Assembly: GCA_965221485.1 (NCBI GenBank) | Contig: OZ244893.1 | Location: 1,860,001-1,924,000, forward strand | Direction: 5' to 3' | Length of the DNA stretch: 64,000 nt | DNA from: JAJEBT01 sp965221485 | GTDB taxonomy: Bacteria > Pseudomonadota > Alphaproteobacteria > MPNO01 > UBA830 | Part shown: positions 62,859-64,000 of the stretch, one piece after another | Layout of the letters: each line of letters begins with the position of its first letter | How positions within the stretch are numbered: the stretch's first letter is position 1 | Position numbers and translations under genes: made by a program | Notes under the pieces: model-generated | Seen by the model: the letters and a program-made list of their open reading frames with translations, nothing else | Databases searched by the model: none | What the model was told of the DNA's origin: nothing

Positions 62859-63376
62859 GCCGCACCGGTTTCATTCGCTCGGCCCGGGTCTGGAGCCTGG
62901 GAGACTATATCGACACTGACGCGCTGGCCCCGGGGCTGTACATGAAAGGGCCCCTGGAGGATCTTGCGACACATTGCCTCGAGGCGGTCGATCCCGGATT
63001 CGCCACCGCTGTGCGACCCGGGGATGTCATCTGCGCAGGAGCCGCTTTCGGGATGGGATCTTCCCGGGAGCAGGCTGCCCAGGTACTCGTGTCACTTGGT
63101 GTTGCGGCCGTACTCGCACCGTCCTTCGGACATATCTTCTACCGAAATGCAATCAACCACGGGTTGATGGCCGTCGTCTGCGCAGATGCTTCGACGATCC
63201 CTGACGGGCACCGGATCTCTATTGATGCGGCTGCCGGAACCGCACACGACCTCGACGATGATCGAACCTTGCAGTGTGAACCGGTTCCCGACCACCTTCT
63301 TGTGATGCTTGCGGACGGCGGCCTGGTCCCGCATCTTGAAAAACGTATGAGACTCCATGAATTGGACACTCCATGA
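62855..63376 (+). CDS. 3-isopropylmalate/2,3-dimethylmalate dehydratase-type small subunit (LeuD-like)
   Basis: This 173-residue protein is the swivelling-domain partner of the large subunit: ARVWSLGDYIDTDALAPGLYM, ICAGAAFGMGSSREQAAQVLVSLGVAAVLAPSFGHIFYRNAINHG. The GSSREQA motif is the substrate-binding loop. ATG 62855 overlaps the upstream stop (ATGA); a longer frame opens at 62657 but is only a shadow of the large-subunit gene. Its stop overlaps the next gene's ATG (ATGA). Confidence 0.92.
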   Translation: MSRTGFIRSARVWSLGDYIDTDALAPGLYMKGPLEDLATHCLEAVDPGFATAVRPGDVICAGAAFGMGSSREQAAQVLVSLGVAAVLAPSFGHIFYRNAINHGLMAVVCADASTIPDGHRISIDAAAGTAHDLDDDRTLQCEPVPDHLLVMLADGGLVPHLEKRMRLHELDTP

Positions 63377-64000
63377 GCATTGATCCCGTCACTCTCGCGG
63401 TCATCAAGGGTCGCCTGGAACAGATATCGGACGAAATGGATGCTGCGCTGTTTCGCGCTGCCTTCAGCCCGGTGGTAGCAGAAGCAAGGGATGCCTCACA
63501 TGGACTTTATGAGGCTGGCACCGGAGATACCCTGATACAGGGCAAGGAAGGCCTTCCCATATTCGTGGGCGTCATGTCATTCGCGGTCAAGACGGGTATT
63601 GCCAAGGCCGCCGCGGATGGAGAGATCCGGGACGGGGACCTCTGGATCTTCAATGATCCTTATGTCGGAGGAACACATCTCTCCGACTTCAAGATCGTGC
63701 GCCCCTTCTTCCGGGACGGAGAAATTTTCTGCTGGCTGGCATCGGTCGCGCACTGGCATGACGTCGGAGGTGGTGTGCCCGGAAACTACAATCCCTCGGC
63801 AACGGACTGCTTCCAGGAAGGTTTCGTCCTGCCACCGGTCAAGCTGATGGACGCCGGAAAGCTTCGCGAAGATGTGGTCAGTATCGTTACAGCCAACAGT
63901 CGTCTTCCCGGCAGCTCCTATGGCGATCTGATGGGGCAGATCAACTCCCTCAATCTGGGCACCCGGCGGCTTCATGATCTGATCGACGAGTATGGTCGCG
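63373..64000 (+). CDS. hydantoinase B / oxoprolinase family protein (N-terminal part, cut by window edge)
   Basis: The frame from ATG 63373 stays open to the right edge (209 codons). It matches HyuB: DPVTLAVIKGRLEQISDEMDAALFRAAFSPVVAEARDASHGLY, LIQGKEGLPIFVGVMSFAVK, GDLWIFNDPYVGGTHLSDFKIVRPFF, ASVAHWHDVGGGVPGNYNPSATDCFQEGFVLPPVKL and ANSRLPGSSYGDLMGQI. HyuB works with HyuA in ATP-dependent opening of hydantoin or oxoproline rings or in acetone/acetophenone carboxylases. HyuA is probably just beyond the edge. It overlaps the LeuD-like stop by four bases, so it belongs to the same operon. Confidence 0.9.
   Translation, partial: MSIDPVTLAVIKGRLEQISDEMDAALFRAAFSPVVAEARDASHGLYEAGTGDTLIQGKEGLPIFVGVMSFAVKTGIAKAAADGEIRDGDLWIFNDPYVGGTHLSDFKIVRPFFRDGEIFCWLASVAHWHDVGGGVPGNYNPSATDCFQEGFVLPPVKLMDAGKLREDVVSIVTANSRLPGSSYGDLMGQINSLNLGTRRLHDLIDEYGR

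Overview
This 64-kb window is a chromosomal segment of a GC-rich proteobacterium, most likely an alphaproteobacterium of the Rhodospirillales-like, possibly marine or host-associated kind. That placement is inference. It rests on five TRAP importers plus a tricarboxylate (Tct) importer and a sugar-type ABC importer, a tRNA-Lys(CTT) of alphaproteobacterial type, a FerC/FerA-like ferulate locus, and base composition. No rRNA gene, CRISPR array, intact insertion sequence or prophage was seen.

Layout. 1-225: frameshifted remnant of a phytochelatin-synthase-like gene running off the left edge. 401-5704 (minus): tight operon of a molybdopterin-binding xanthine-dehydrogenase-type large subunit, an ankyrin-repeat exported protein and an exported S9 peptidase. 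6045-12559: tandem DUF427 protein, CitE-like lyase, SMP-30 lactonase, bioD, a methyltransferase, an ornithine-cyclodeaminase-family gene and a PP2C phosphatase. 12679-17530 (minus): tctC-tctA-tctB, a second cyclodeaminase-family gene and pncA. 17823-23590 (plus): Nudix hydrolase, a LOG-like gene and a complete ugp-type ABC importer closed by a clear terminator. 23600-32200: a transposase-like remnant, TRAP system A (fused QM), tRNA-Lys, an alpha/beta hydrolase and a run of decayed toxin-antitoxin and restriction genes (broken vapC, hicB, type III res).

32229-46296: an aromatic-acid region. TRAP system B is followed by a feruloyl-CoA hydratase/lyase gene overlapping an NDP-forming acyl-CoA synthetase gene, and a MarR regulator and feruloyl-CoA synthetase on the opposite strand. 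A second crotonase, TRAP system C and a MetE-like methyltransferase follow. The set suggests uptake of phenylpropanoid acids, CoA activation and cleavage to an aromatic aldehyde plus acetyl-CoA. 46643-51803: RidA with a flavin monooxygenase, a second TA pair with a broken toxin, a SnoaL-like protein and a MetX-like hydrolase. 51998-59052: TRAP systems D and E, with an IS21 istB scrap between the two divergent halves of E. 59798-64000: tight operon of an FAD dehydrogenase, a LeuC-like/LeuD-like hydro-lyase and hydantoinase B (cut by the right edge), probably a catabolic pathway fed by TRAP E.

Overall pattern. Seven binding-protein-dependent importers are each placed beside a small catabolic cassette, separated by 300-900-base non-coding stretches in which fragments of mobile, defence and toxin genes can still be read. 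This looks like a heterotroph that lives on many organic acids and is losing mobile and defence genes.
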